This document shows, piece after piece, positions 25,918 to 34,019 of a DNA stretch of 64,000 nucleotides. The notes under the pieces are model-generated. The model ran no database searches and was not told the DNA's origin. It worked only from the letters and a program-made list of their open reading frames with translations. The translations under genes and the position numbers were made by a program. Location: assembly GCF_019457945.1 (NCBI RefSeq), contig NZ_JAHZSU010000002.1, positions 496,001 to 560,000 on the forward strand, written 5' to 3'. The number at the start of each line of letters is the position of its first letter. Position 1 is the first letter of the stretch. Source of the stretch: Ornithinimicrobium laminariae (GTDB taxonomy: Bacteria > Actinomycetota > Actinomycetes > Actinomycetales > Dermatophilaceae).

Positions 25918-26895
25918 TTAGCGCTTAGCCAGCAATTCCTGCTCGCGGACGGCAGTCAGGCCGACTTTGGGGTCAAACAGCATCCGCTCGCGGTCGACCC
26001 ACTCGTTGATCGCCTGAATTGTCTCCGCGATTGGCCGGTTGACCAGGCCGAGGCTACGCGCGGCGGACCCGTCGACGGCGAACAACCCTGCGCGGTCTGG
26101 CTCGTCAATCGGCAACCACATTGGCAGGTCTTTCCACGGCTTCACCTCGAGTTCGGCCAATTGAGTGGGGGTGAACTCGGCGCGTGTGGCTCCACTGCCA
26201 GATGTTGCGACGACTTCATCAACAAAGGCGCCGAGGGTTGTCGGCAGACCGACGATGTTGAGTGCTCGGCGCAGCGGAACTCCGTGCACGGCAGCCATGA
26301 AAGCACCGAGGTCACGGACATCCGTGAACTGAATCGCGCTGCTGTCGGCCTCGGTCGGGATCAGGTGAGCGCCACGCTCGGCAAACCGCGATGCCCAGTA
26401 GGTCACCCGATCCGTGGGGTCGTCTGCCCCGGCGATGATGCCGGGCCGGATGATCGTGTGGTTTGCGAATCGCTGACGAATCACGTCTTCGCCCAGCGAC
26501 TTCAACTCGCCGTAGGCGGTGGCGGGGTCCTCGGAAATCTCACCGAGCGGTGTCTGATGCACGGGCGACTCTTCATTGACCCCACCGATCGTCAGGTCGG
26601 AGTAGACACTGACGGTGGAGACGAATACATAGTGAACCGCTGGGTCGAGGTGCTGGGCCGAGTTTTCCAGTTGAGAAGGGGTGTAGCCCGAGACGTCATA
26701 AATGGTGTCCCAGTCCCCAGCGATGGCGGACATGTCGCCGTCTCGATCGCCGACCAACCGCGGCAATTCGGCAAATGCCCCAGGGTCAGACTTGCCCCGA
26801 TTGCACAGCGTGACCTCCAGATCGAGCGCGAGCAGGTGCTCCACCAGGTGCTTTCCAACAAACTGCGTGCCACCGAGGACTAGGACACCACTCAT
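25918..26895 (-). CDS. NAD-dependent epimerase/dehydratase (extended SDR)
   Basis: 325 residues. N-terminal GVLVLGGTQFVGKHLVEHLL is the NAD(P)-binding motif of the short-chain dehydrogenase superfamily, followed by FVSTVSVYSD, AYGELKSLGE (the active-site Tyr-x3-Lys) and TIIRPGIIAGADDPTDR. This resembles the actinobacterial proteins often called isoflavone-reductase-like or RNA-binding chloroplast-like. Substrate unknown. It converges on the DinB gene and stands alone. Confidence 0.85.
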   Translation of the reverse strand: MSGVLVLGGTQFVGKHLVEHLLALDLEVTLCNRGKSDPGAFAELPRLVGDRDGDMSAIAGDWDTIYDVSGYTPSQLENSAQHLDPAVHYVFVSTVSVYSDLTIGGVNEESPVHQTPLGEISEDPATAYGELKSLGEDVIRQRFANHTIIRPGIIAGADDPTDRVTYWASRFAERGAHLIPTEADSSAIQFTDVRDLGAFMAAVHGVPLRRALNIVGLPTTLGAFVDEVVATSGSGATRAEFTPTQLAELEVKPWKDLPMWLPIDEPDRAGLFAVDGSAARSLGLVNRPIAETIQAINEWVDRERMLFDPKVGLTAVREQELLAKR

Positions 26896-26985
26896 ACTTA
26901 GCTCTCCTTGTTGTTGTCTCGCCCGACGCGTGTTGAGTCGTGGTGGCCATTATCCCTGTGGCACAGCCCACGGCATACTCAATGG

Positions 26986-27345
26986 GTGTTCTCTTCACCG
27001 TGCCCTTGTGGCAGCCAAGACGCCTACAGCGACTGCTGCCAGCCACTTCACCTCGGCGAAGCCGCGGCAGCAACGCCCGAACAGCTGATGCGATCGCGCT
27101 ACTGCGCATATGCGCGGGGCGAGTTCGACTACATCTTTCGGACCTGGCACCCCAGGACTCGCCCGAAGGACGTGACGACGAGCCCAGACCTGACATGGAA
27201 GCGGCTGGAGATCGTGGCGGCTGAGGGCGACACCGTGGAGTTCAAGGCGCACTTCCGGACCTCCGTCGGTGGAGATGTGATGCACGAAGTCAGCCGCTTT
27301 GCTCAGCGGGCCGGGCGTTGGGTCTACGTCGAGCCGATCGCTTGA
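26986..27345 (+). CDS. YchJ-family protein (UPF0225) with SEC-C-type motif
   Basis: 119 residues. SSPCPCGSQDAYSDCCQPLHLG is the N-terminal zinc-binding SEC-C motif, and LMRSRYCAYARGEFDYIFRTWHPRTRP is the conserved YchJ block. The rest is a NTF2-like domain. Function not established. The GTG at 26986 starts three codons before the first Cys pair; upstream in-frame starts from 26908 add residues unlike the family. Downstream is a 66-base gap to the channel gene. Confidence 0.87.
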   Translation: MFSSPCPCGSQDAYSDCCQPLHLGEAAAATPEQLMRSRYCAYARGEFDYIFRTWHPRTRPKDVTTSPDLTWKRLEIVAAEGDTVEFKAHFRTSVGGDVMHEVSRFAQRAGRWVYVEPIA

Positions 27346-27411
27346 GATTGGCGCCGACCCATCGCTGGTGGCTGGTTGCCACGGAGCACCACCTGCTGGG
27401 AGCATGCGTCC

Positions 27412-27936
27412 GTGTCTAAGACCAGGCAAAACAGCCAGTCCAACCCGCTGCTCGACCACCCCGCGTGGACCGTGGCTGGCACCGTCTTGATGACGCTGGC
27501 CTACTACATCGTCCCGCTGGAAGACGACCGATCGCTGTGGGTCCGCGTCGGCCTGCTGTGCGCCGTCCTCGGCGCCCTTGCTGTGCTGATCGTGCGCCAA
27601 CTCAAGCGGGCCAGCGATCCAGTAGGACGGTTAATCCTGGTGCTGATCGGCGCCGTGATGACACTGTCGATCGTCTTCTACATGCTCGCCACCACGGTGC
27701 AAGGGCAGTTTGAGGGCCTAGAGACTCGGACCGACGCGCTCTATTTCACCGTCATCACCATGGCGACTGTCGGCTACGGCGACATCCACCCGACCGGCCA
27801 AATCAGCCGTGCAGTGATGGTCCTCACCGTCAGCTTCAGCGTGGTCTTTGTCGCCGCGCTGGCCTCGACCATCGTTGCTCGGCTGAGACGAGCCGTGCGG
27901 CCGGACACTGAGGACACGCCTGGTGAGGACGGATAG
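27412..27936 (+). CDS. Two-helix potassium channel (Ion_trans_2)
   Basis: 174 residues. Four hydrophobic segments; the last two flank the pore loop with selectivity filter TVGYGD at residues 119-124. There is no RCK domain, and the Asp/Glu-rich C-terminus is short, so gating is not obvious. The first two helices may act as membrane anchors. The GTG at 27412, with GGGAG 9 bases upstream, is preferred over an ATG at 27376. Confidence 0.88.
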   Translation: MSKTRQNSQSNPLLDHPAWTVAGTVLMTLAYYIVPLEDDRSLWVRVGLLCAVLGALAVLIVRQLKRASDPVGRLILVLIGAVMTLSIVFYMLATTVQGQFEGLETRTDALYFTVITMATVGYGDIHPTGQISRAVMVLTVSFSVVFVAALASTIVARLRRAVRPDTEDTPGEDG

Positions 27937-27971
27937 AGCAGTCCTGGAATCGCCCTCCGCTGACACTCCTG

Positions 27972-29177
27972 CTACGTGTTCGCCCGCAGATATCGCCCGA
28001 AGTGCGGCACGGTGAAGGCAATGCGGCCACGCTCACCCGAATAGATCAGGCCCTTTTTGAGCAAAGCGTCACGCGCTGGTGACAACGACTGAGCCTTGCG
28101 GTTGAGGTGGGTTGCCACGTCGGAGGTTGCTACTGACTCGATCGCATCGTCGGCCTGATCTTCGACGGACTGGGCGCCCAAATCGGCCATGGCCTGCAGG
28201 TATTCACGCTCGCCTGGGGTTGCCCGCTCATAGCGGGAGCCAAAGAAGCCGACGGCCAACTCTGCTTCGGCCTCCGGCGATCCAACCTTGACGTCAACAT
28301 CGGTGATTGGGGTTCCGGGGGCGACATCCCACACGGACTTGCCATAGGCCTGGATGAAGTACGGGTAGCCACCGGTCGCCGCATACATTGCTTCGAGCGC
28401 CTCGGGGGTGAAGTCCGCGCTTTCGTCTTGGGCTGGAGTACGCAGGGCGCGGGCGGCCTGCTCGCGATCCAGTCGGTCAATGCGCGAGTAGCGAAACAGT
28501 CGTTCGGAGTAGGACTTGCTCGCGGACAGCACGGCTGGGAGATGCGGCAGACCGGCACCGACAACGATGACCGGCAGCGCCGATTGGCTCAATTCGTGGC
28601 AGGCAGCGCACAGTGCCGAGATGTCTTCGGGGCCGAGGTCCTGCATTTCGTCAATGAAGATACCGACGCCCTTGCCGACATCTGCAGCCAGGCCGCCGAC
28701 ATCGGTGAGCAGCTCAACGAGGTCAATCTCGATGTCGCCGGAATCCGCTCGGCCGGTCACGGCTGGCACGTCGATGCCGGGATTCCAGCGGTCACGGAGC
28801 TTGGAGCCGGCGGGCTCGCGTTGCGCGAACGCCTTGATCACGCCGAGCACGTGGTCAAGGTCGTCGCCTCGGGGGTGCCCCAACTCGCGGACAGCCATGT
28901 GCAGGGCAGCGGCCATCGGGCGGCGCAGCGGTTGATCGGGACGGGCCTCAAGTTTGCCGGTGCCCCAGCGAGCGCGGACGGCCGTGGAGCGAAGGGTGTT
29001 GAGCAAGACAGTTTTGCCGACGCCGCGCAGACCGGTAAGGATCATCGATCGTTCAGGTCTACCTCGGGCGATACGCTCCAGCACAACGGTGAAGCTTTTG
29101 ACCTGCTCGTCCCGTCCGGCAAGTTCGGGGGGACGCTGGCCGGCGCCGGGCGCATACGGGTTACTAATCGGATCCAC
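27972..29177 (-). CDS. AAA-family ATPase (ATP-binding, Orc/STAND-like)
   Basis: 401 residues. Walker A GLRGVGKT at 49-56 and Walker B GIFIDEMQDL with the Glu, then a sensor segment LPVIVVGAGLPHLP. A winged-helix-like C-terminus is suggested by DALLKKGLIYSGERGRIAFTVPHFGRYL. It resembles the widespread actinobacterial AAA_16-type ATPases of unknown function. There is no fused effector and no operon partner, so its role is not clear. Confidence 0.85.
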   Translation of the reverse strand: MDPISNPYAPGAGQRPPELAGRDEQVKSFTVVLERIARGRPERSMILTGLRGVGKTVLLNTLRSTAVRARWGTGKLEARPDQPLRRPMAAALHMAVRELGHPRGDDLDHVLGVIKAFAQREPAGSKLRDRWNPGIDVPAVTGRADSGDIEIDLVELLTDVGGLAADVGKGVGIFIDEMQDLGPEDISALCAACHELSQSALPVIVVGAGLPHLPAVLSASKSYSERLFRYSRIDRLDREQAARALRTPAQDESADFTPEALEAMYAATGGYPYFIQAYGKSVWDVAPGTPITDVDVKVGSPEAEAELAVGFFGSRYERATPGEREYLQAMADLGAQSVEDQADDAIESVATSDVATHLNRKAQSLSPARDALLKKGLIYSGERGRIAFTVPHFGRYLRANT

Positions 29178-29237
29178 GATTGCAGCGTATGGGTCTTTCT
29201 AGCGTTGAGCTGATATTTCGAGATACGGGGCAATCGC

Positions 29238-30227
29238 GTGTCGCAAAAGTCGGATGGCTACAGTGCGCTCATGAATGAAACACGGTGGCTGCCACAGTTC
29301 TTTGGCTTGGCTGTTCTCTGGGGATGCTCATTTGCCTTTATCGAAGTCGGACTCCAGGCCCTGACTTCGATCCAGGTTTCATTTGGCCGGATATTCTTTG
29401 GCGCGCTCACTTTGCTGATCATCACGCTGTTCACCCGGGCACGGTTGCCTCGCGGGCTGCGCACCTGGGGTCACGTGGTTGTCGTGGCTACCTTGCTAAA
29501 CGCACTCCCTTTCACTCTCTTCGCACTCGGGCAGCAGAATGTGTCCTCCATCCTGGCCGCAATCATCAACGCAGCCACACCGCTGGCTACCCTGCTGGCG
29601 GTGATCGTCGCCTTCCCAGAAGAGAAGCCGACGTGGACTCGAGCGGCCGGTTTGGGCTTGGGCTTCGCCGGAATCCTCGTGGTGCTCGGCATTTGGCAAT
29701 CGATGCCCAGCGGAGAGGTCGGCGGGATCTTGGCGTGCTTCGGGGCCATTGCTTGCTACGGAGTGGGTATCCCGTATTCGCGCCGCTACTTGAGCGGATC
29801 TGGCGCCACCCCGGTGGGTTTGGCGACCAGCCAAGTCTCGATGGCTGCATTGCTGCTGGTGCCAGTGCTCTTGATCAGCGGCACCTCCCCCATCGACCAA
29901 GTGACCGGCCAGATCGTCCTGGCCATGCTGGCCCTTGGGTCGCTCGGCTCGGGAGTTGCCTTCATCCTGTACTTCCAAGTCATTGCTCGCGCTGGTGCAA
30001 CAACCGCGAGCAGCGTTACCTACTTGACGCCGGTCGTTGCAGCGATTGTCGGCATAGCCTTCTTAGGTGAGCGCTTGACCTGGAATGAGCCCGTCGGGGC
30101 TGCGATTGTGCTGCTTGGCGTCGCGTTGTCGCAGAGCCGTGCACAACGTGCGAAAGTTGGGCCGAGGGCCTCTGCCAAGAAGCAGCCCGCGGCCGCCGCA
30201 GCAAGCACCTCGAGCTCATCCCCCTAA
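29238..30227 (+). CDS. EamA-family (DMT) transporter
   Basis: 329 residues with ten predicted membrane helices in two EamA repeats; the second carries SSVTYLTPVVAAIVGIAFLGERLTWNEPVGAAIVLLGV. DMT exporters move amino acids, nucleosides or drugs; substrate unknown. The C-terminal tail, Ala/Ser/Lys-rich, is cytoplasmic. Start is either the GTG at 29238 (GGGG upstream) or the ATG at 29271. Confidence 0.88.
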   Translation: MSQKSDGYSALMNETRWLPQFFGLAVLWGCSFAFIEVGLQALTSIQVSFGRIFFGALTLLIITLFTRARLPRGLRTWGHVVVVATLLNALPFTLFALGQQNVSSILAAIINAATPLATLLAVIVAFPEEKPTWTRAAGLGLGFAGILVVLGIWQSMPSGEVGGILACFGAIACYGVGIPYSRRYLSGSGATPVGLATSQVSMAALLLVPVLLISGTSPIDQVTGQIVLAMLALGSLGSGVAFILYFQVIARAGATTASSVTYLTPVVAAIVGIAFLGERLTWNEPVGAAIVLLGVALSQSRAQRAKVGPRASAKKQPAAAAASTSSSSP

Positions 30228-30253
30228 TGTCACGCCGCCTCTAGACTGGGTCT

Positions 30254-30346
30254 ATGAAACGCCGAAACTTGCGAACGGTGCTCCTGGTGCTCCTCGGCGC
30301 GATGATCGGGGCAGTGGTCGCCTACGCAATCGCCGATAGCAGTTAG
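30254..30346 (+). CDS. Very small membrane protein
   Basis: 30 residues: a short basic start (MKRRNLRT), then one hydrophobic helix VLLVLLGAMIGAVVAYAIAD, stop at 30344-30346. It stands alone after the EamA transporter. There is no strong Shine-Dalgarno, so it could be a chance frame; the strongly hydrophobic composition with a positive start makes a real protein plausible. Confidence 0.4.
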   Translation: MKRRNLRTVLLVLLGAMIGAVVAYAIADSS

Positions 30347-30434
30347 CGCTGGTATCGGCGATCGGCGGTAGTAACTCTTCCGCGTACGCTTGATCAATCT
30401 AAAGTATTCTACGCTTTACGTTAGAGAGGCCGAT

Positions 30435-30683
30435 ATGACGGCAGAGCGATTGCTCTCCACACCTCTGGGCACCCGTGTTGTCGTGCGTAGTTATATCGAA
30501 GGAGGCGAGCGCGCCACCGACACCTTGGGGCACCTCGAGGCGCTCGCGGACGATGCTGCCACAATCCGAACCCGCTCTGGCTCAGTCACTATTGCCTTGG
30601 CAAATGTCATTCTGAGCAAGCCCGTCCCGCCTGCACCAGCACGACGCAGGCGGCGCTCAGACCCAAATACTGAGACAGCCTGA
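30435..30683 (+). CDS. Stand-alone SH3-like domain resembling the N-terminus of Rv0428c-type acetyltransferases
   Basis: 82 residues. RLLSTPLGTRVVVRSYIEG, then ERATDTLGHLEALADDAATIRTRSGSVTIALANVILSKPVPPAP, matches the SH3-like domain that precedes GNAT in Rv0428c-like proteins. The GNAT domain is absent: the frame ends in an Arg-rich tail RRRRRS and TAG-free stop TGA at 30681-30683. It may be a truncated remnant or a real single-domain protein. AGAGAGG before the ATG supports translation; an in-frame ATG at 30390 is less likely. Confidence 0.65.
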   Translation: MTAERLLSTPLGTRVVVRSYIEGGERATDTLGHLEALADDAATIRTRSGSVTIALANVILSKPVPPAPARRRRRSDPNTETA

Positions 30684-30743
30684 AGCAACGCGCTTCTCAC
30701 GTCTGGCCTGAGCCGCTACGCCACAACAGATAGACCGTTGCGG

Positions 30744-31250
30744 CTATGCGGTTCCGGCCAGCTTGTGTGCTTCCCAGCGCGCGAGCATCTCAGGCATGTC
30801 GCGCCGCACGAAGTTTAGGAAACCACGAGTCTCGCGCAGTCGCGCGAGGCCGGCTGCCCCTTCATCATCAGGCAGCGTCTCGAGGATAGCGATGGCGTCG
30901 TCGATAGTCGTGTTCATTGCGTCGATGAGCGGAACTCGAGCGGCAAAAATCCCCGCCCATACGTCGCCGTCCCTTAGCCGGAATAAATCGCCTCGGGTGC
31001 CGGGAGCCCGCTCTCGCAGAAGCAGCCTGGAATCGACGAGGTATCGAACCGCCCCAGAAATTGCAGCGGGGCTCACTTCGAGCCCCCGGGTGAGGTCGCG
31101 CGAGGTGTAGGCATCCTGCCCGGCAATCATCACAAAGGCGAACACCCGCGCGGGCATCCGCGGGATCCCGTCCATTTCCATACTCTGCCCAAAACGTTCC
31201 ACGGCCCGTTGCAGTGGAGCCTGTTGTTGTGCTGGGGACTGTCGTTCCAT
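30744..31250 (-). CDS. GbsR/MarR-family transcriptional regulator
   Basis: 168 residues. Winged helix spans about residues 30-95, with RVFAFVMIAGQDAYTSRDLTRGLEVSPAAISGAVRYL and the wing RERAPGTRGDLFRLRD, then a dimerisation helix. It is divergent from the ABC exporter genes at 31356, the classic arrangement of a local regulator, and two inverted repeats lie between them. It probably represses the exporter until a drug-like ligand appears; ligand unknown. Confidence 0.9.
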   Translation of the reverse strand: MERQSPAQQQAPLQRAVERFGQSMEMDGIPRMPARVFAFVMIAGQDAYTSRDLTRGLEVSPAAISGAVRYLVDSRLLLRERAPGTRGDLFRLRDGDVWAGIFAARVPLIDAMNTTIDDAIAILETLPDDEGAAGLARLRETRGFLNFVRRDMPEMLARWEAHKLAGTA

Positions 31251-31258
31251 GCAATAAA

Positions 31259-31300
31259 AATACTATACTTTTTGAGTATTCATATTATTGTGAATATTAT
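31259..31300. promoter_or_regulatory. Promoter with overlapping operator inverted repeats for the ABC exporter
   Basis: TTGAGT (31272-31277) and TATTAT (31295-31300) with a 17-base spacer form a good -35/-10. Two AT-rich inverted repeats overlap it: AATACT (31259-31264) with AGTATT (31275-31280), and TATTCA (31277-31282) with TGAATA (31291-31296). The surrounding 105 bases are far more AT-rich than the genes. The GbsR-like regulator encoded on the other side is the likely binder (inferred). Confidence 0.6.
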
Positions 31301-31355
31301 GCTGATACTGGCCACATTCGATGGTCAGCACTTCCCCTAGGAGAGGGCAACGCCC

Positions 31356-32273
31356 ATGACAACGGCGATCTCACTGCAGAATGTCGTGAAAACCTTCGGT
31401 CCGACTCGCGCCCTTGACGGGCTCGATTTGGAGGTCGCGACTGGGGAAGTGCATGGCTACCTCGGACCAAACGGGGCTGGCAAGTCGGTGACCATCCGAG
31501 CCTTATTGGGGTTGTTGCGCCCCGATAGCGGCACTATCAGCCTTCTCGGCGACGATCCGTGGCGCGATGCAGTAGACCTCCACCGCCGCGTCGCATACGT
31601 GCCGGGCGACGTCAACCTCTGGCGGAACTTGTCTGGAGGGGAGATCATCGACTACTTTGCTCGGCTTCGCGGCGATGTCAACACTAAGAAGCGCGATGAT
31701 CTTGTGGAGCGCTTCGATCTTGACCCCCGCAAGAAGAGCGGCACCTACTCCAAGGGGAATCGTCAGAAGGTAGCGCTCGTGACGGCCTTGGCTTCGGACG
31801 CAGAACTGTTGATCTTGGACGAACCGACCTCGGGTCTTGACCCATTGATGGAGACGATCTTCCAGGACTGCATCGGCGAGGTAGCAGAGGAGGGCCGCAC
31901 GGTGATGCTGTCCAGCCACATCCTGGCCGAGGTAGAGAGACTGTGTGATCGGGTCACCATCATCCGTAAGGGTCGGGCCGTGCAGAGTGGCACACTTGAT
32001 GACCTTCGCGCTTCGACGCGAACCAGCATCACAGTCTCTACTGAACGCCCCATCGAGAGGCTGACTTCACTGGAAGGCGTCCATTCGGCCCGTACCGACG
32101 ATTCCGGTCATGTGCATTTCGATGTGGACAACCATCAGCTCAATGCTGCTCTGAGCTACGTCACCGGCTTCGGTGTTCGCTCACTGGTAAGCCAGCCGCC
32201 GACTCTCGAAGAGTTGTTCCTGCGTCAGTATGGCGACGACGTCACCGAGGATGAGCCCGAGGAGTCGGTATGA
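31356..32273 (+). CDS. ABC-2 exporter ATP-binding protein
   Basis: 305 residues. Walker A GPNGAGKS, signature YSKGNRQK in place of LSGGQ, Walker B LLILDEPTSGLD, H-loop SSHIL. It powers the permease encoded next (ATGA overlap). GGAGAGGG lies 8 bases before the start. This arrangement (GbsR regulator, ATPase, large permease) is found in actinobacteria with proteins annotated as antibiotic exporters; substrate unknown. Confidence 0.92.
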   Translation: MTTAISLQNVVKTFGPTRALDGLDLEVATGEVHGYLGPNGAGKSVTIRALLGLLRPDSGTISLLGDDPWRDAVDLHRRVAYVPGDVNLWRNLSGGEIIDYFARLRGDVNTKKRDDLVERFDLDPRKKSGTYSKGNRQKVALVTALASDAELLILDEPTSGLDPLMETIFQDCIGEVAEEGRTVMLSSHILAEVERLCDRVTIIRKGRAVQSGTLDDLRASTRTSITVSTERPIERLTSLEGVHSARTDDSGHVHFDVDNHQLNAALSYVTGFGVRSLVSQPPTLEELFLRQYGDDVTEDEPEESV

Positions 32274-33919
32274 GTCCGACAACCACGGCCAAACACGCAC
32301 AGGTCTCAGCCTCTAGGGCGGGCTCCTCGCAGTCGCATCCCCTCGCTGCGTTAGGGGATCTGCTCCGTTTCATGATCCGCCGGGATCGGGTACGCGCACC
32401 CGTCTGGGTCTTGGCTGTGGTGGGGATCTTTACCGCTGGCGTAGGGAGCGTCGTCGGTCTCTACAGCACTCCGAGTCAGTTGCAGAACTACGGTGAAATC
32501 TCCTCGGCTGACGAGGCAATAAAGGCTATGGCCGGCCCTGGCTATGGCCTTGAGAACCCCACCCAAGGGGCGGTCGTGATGAACGAGATGGGCCTTTACA
32601 CCCTGATCGCCATCTCGTTGATGTGTTTGTTTCTGGTGGTTCGTCATACGCGAACTGAGGAGGATTCCGACCGTGCCGAGCTCGTCCGCTCCGCACCCGT
32701 GGGCCGCTATGCAACCTTGACCGCCGCAACCCTGTGGGTCAGCGGCCTCAATCTTCTAACGGCTATTGGAGTGACAGCAGGGTTACTCGCTTTTGGCCTC
32801 GACACGACCGGCTCCTTGGCCTTCGGTGCCGCCGCATTCGGGATCGGGATGGTGTTTGTAGGGATCGGCGGCGTCGCCGCGCAAGTCGCTACTAGCGGGC
32901 GCTCGGCCACCGCTGTCGGTGGCGCGACCCTGGGCATCTTTTTCTTGCTGCGTGCAGTCGGCGATGTGGGCCCCGAATGGGTCAGGTGGGTCTCACCCCT
33001 TGGTTGGGCTCAGGGGATCCGCCCGTATGCGCAGGAGCGCTGGTGGGTTCTGCTCCTCTTGGCTACAGCATCGGCGCTCCTGATCATTGGCGCGCTGAGG
33101 CTTCAGTCGCGGCGCGACCTAGGAGCGGGCTTTTTGCGCCAACGACAGGGTCCAGCAGTAGGGAGTCCGCGGTTGTCATCGCCTTTGGCAATGGCCGCAC
33201 GTTTGCAACGTGGCGCCATCATCGGCTGGTGCGCGGCTATCGGTATCGCCGCCTTCTTCTTTGGCCTGATTGCCAACCTTGCTGACAACCTGCTCGAGAA
33301 TGAGGCGATTAGCGACCTTCTAGTCCAGTCCGGTCAGGCCTCGCCTACCGACTTGTTCCTCGCCACGATGGTTTTGATGTTGGCCCTGCTTGCTTCGTGC
33401 TTCACCGTGTCTTCGGTTCTGCGCCTGCGCACCGATGAGCTTGGTGGCCATGCAGAGTCGACTTTGGCTGGCCCGGTGAGTCGGGCACGTTGGACGGGGA
33501 GCCACCTGCTCGTTTCCACGATCGGCAGCGTGGTGCTTCTGCTCCTCGGGGGGCTCATGCTTGGCGTCGGATACGCGGTGCAAATTGGAGATGCGAGTGA
33601 AGTTCTGCCACTCGTTGGAGCCGCTATAGCAATGTTGCCCCCTCTGCTCGTGTTGTCCGGGGTTGGGTTCGCGCTCTTCGGAATGCACGCGCGGCTGGCA
33701 CCGCTGGCCTGGGTTGGTGTCGCATTCTCGGTCGTGGTGGGACTACTTGCCGAGACTTTAGATCTGCCACAGTGGCTGCGAAACGCGTCGCCATTTGAGC
33801 ACGTGGCAGCCATGCCAGCCGAGTCGTTCGCCCCGCTCGCCCTGGTGATTCTCCTTGCTATTGCCGCAGCCCTTATCGCAATCGGCGCAGTGGCCGTCAA
33901 CCGCCGAGACATCGGTTGA
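32270..33919 (+). CDS. ABC-2 exporter permease (polyketide-antibiotic-exporter type)
   Basis: 549 residues with about twelve hydrophobic segments in two similar halves. The N-terminal half has VRHTRTEEDSDRAELVRSAPVGR, the second half repeats a related block VSSVLRLRTDELGGHAESTLAGPVSRARW, both hallmarks of the TnrB3/polyketide-exporter permease family. Pairs with the ATPase at 31356. The start overlaps that gene's stop. Confidence 0.9.
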   Translation: MSPTTTAKHAQVSASRAGSSQSHPLAALGDLLRFMIRRDRVRAPVWVLAVVGIFTAGVGSVVGLYSTPSQLQNYGEISSADEAIKAMAGPGYGLENPTQGAVVMNEMGLYTLIAISLMCLFLVVRHTRTEEDSDRAELVRSAPVGRYATLTAATLWVSGLNLLTAIGVTAGLLAFGLDTTGSLAFGAAAFGIGMVFVGIGGVAAQVATSGRSATAVGGATLGIFFLLRAVGDVGPEWVRWVSPLGWAQGIRPYAQERWWVLLLLATASALLIIGALRLQSRRDLGAGFLRQRQGPAVGSPRLSSPLAMAARLQRGAIIGWCAAIGIAAFFFGLIANLADNLLENEAISDLLVQSGQASPTDLFLATMVLMLALLASCFTVSSVLRLRTDELGGHAESTLAGPVSRARWTGSHLLVSTIGSVVLLLLGGLMLGVGYAVQIGDASEVLPLVGAAIAMLPPLLVLSGVGFALFGMHARLAPLAWVGVAFSVVVGLLAETLDLPQWLRNASPFEHVAAMPAESFAPLALVILLAIAAALIAIGAVAVNRRDIG

Positions 33920-34019
33920 ATGCAGTTGAGATGCGGTGTCGATGACATCGCGCCACCCCGCCACTAGGCTGGTGATTGAAGCGACTCGGCAACGGGTCAC
34001 CACGCGGGATGGAGATCTT

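Noticed and set aside
28428..29213. Plus-strand frame opposite the AAA ATPase
   Set aside because: Shadow of the ATPase gene, no motifs or Shine-Dalgarno.
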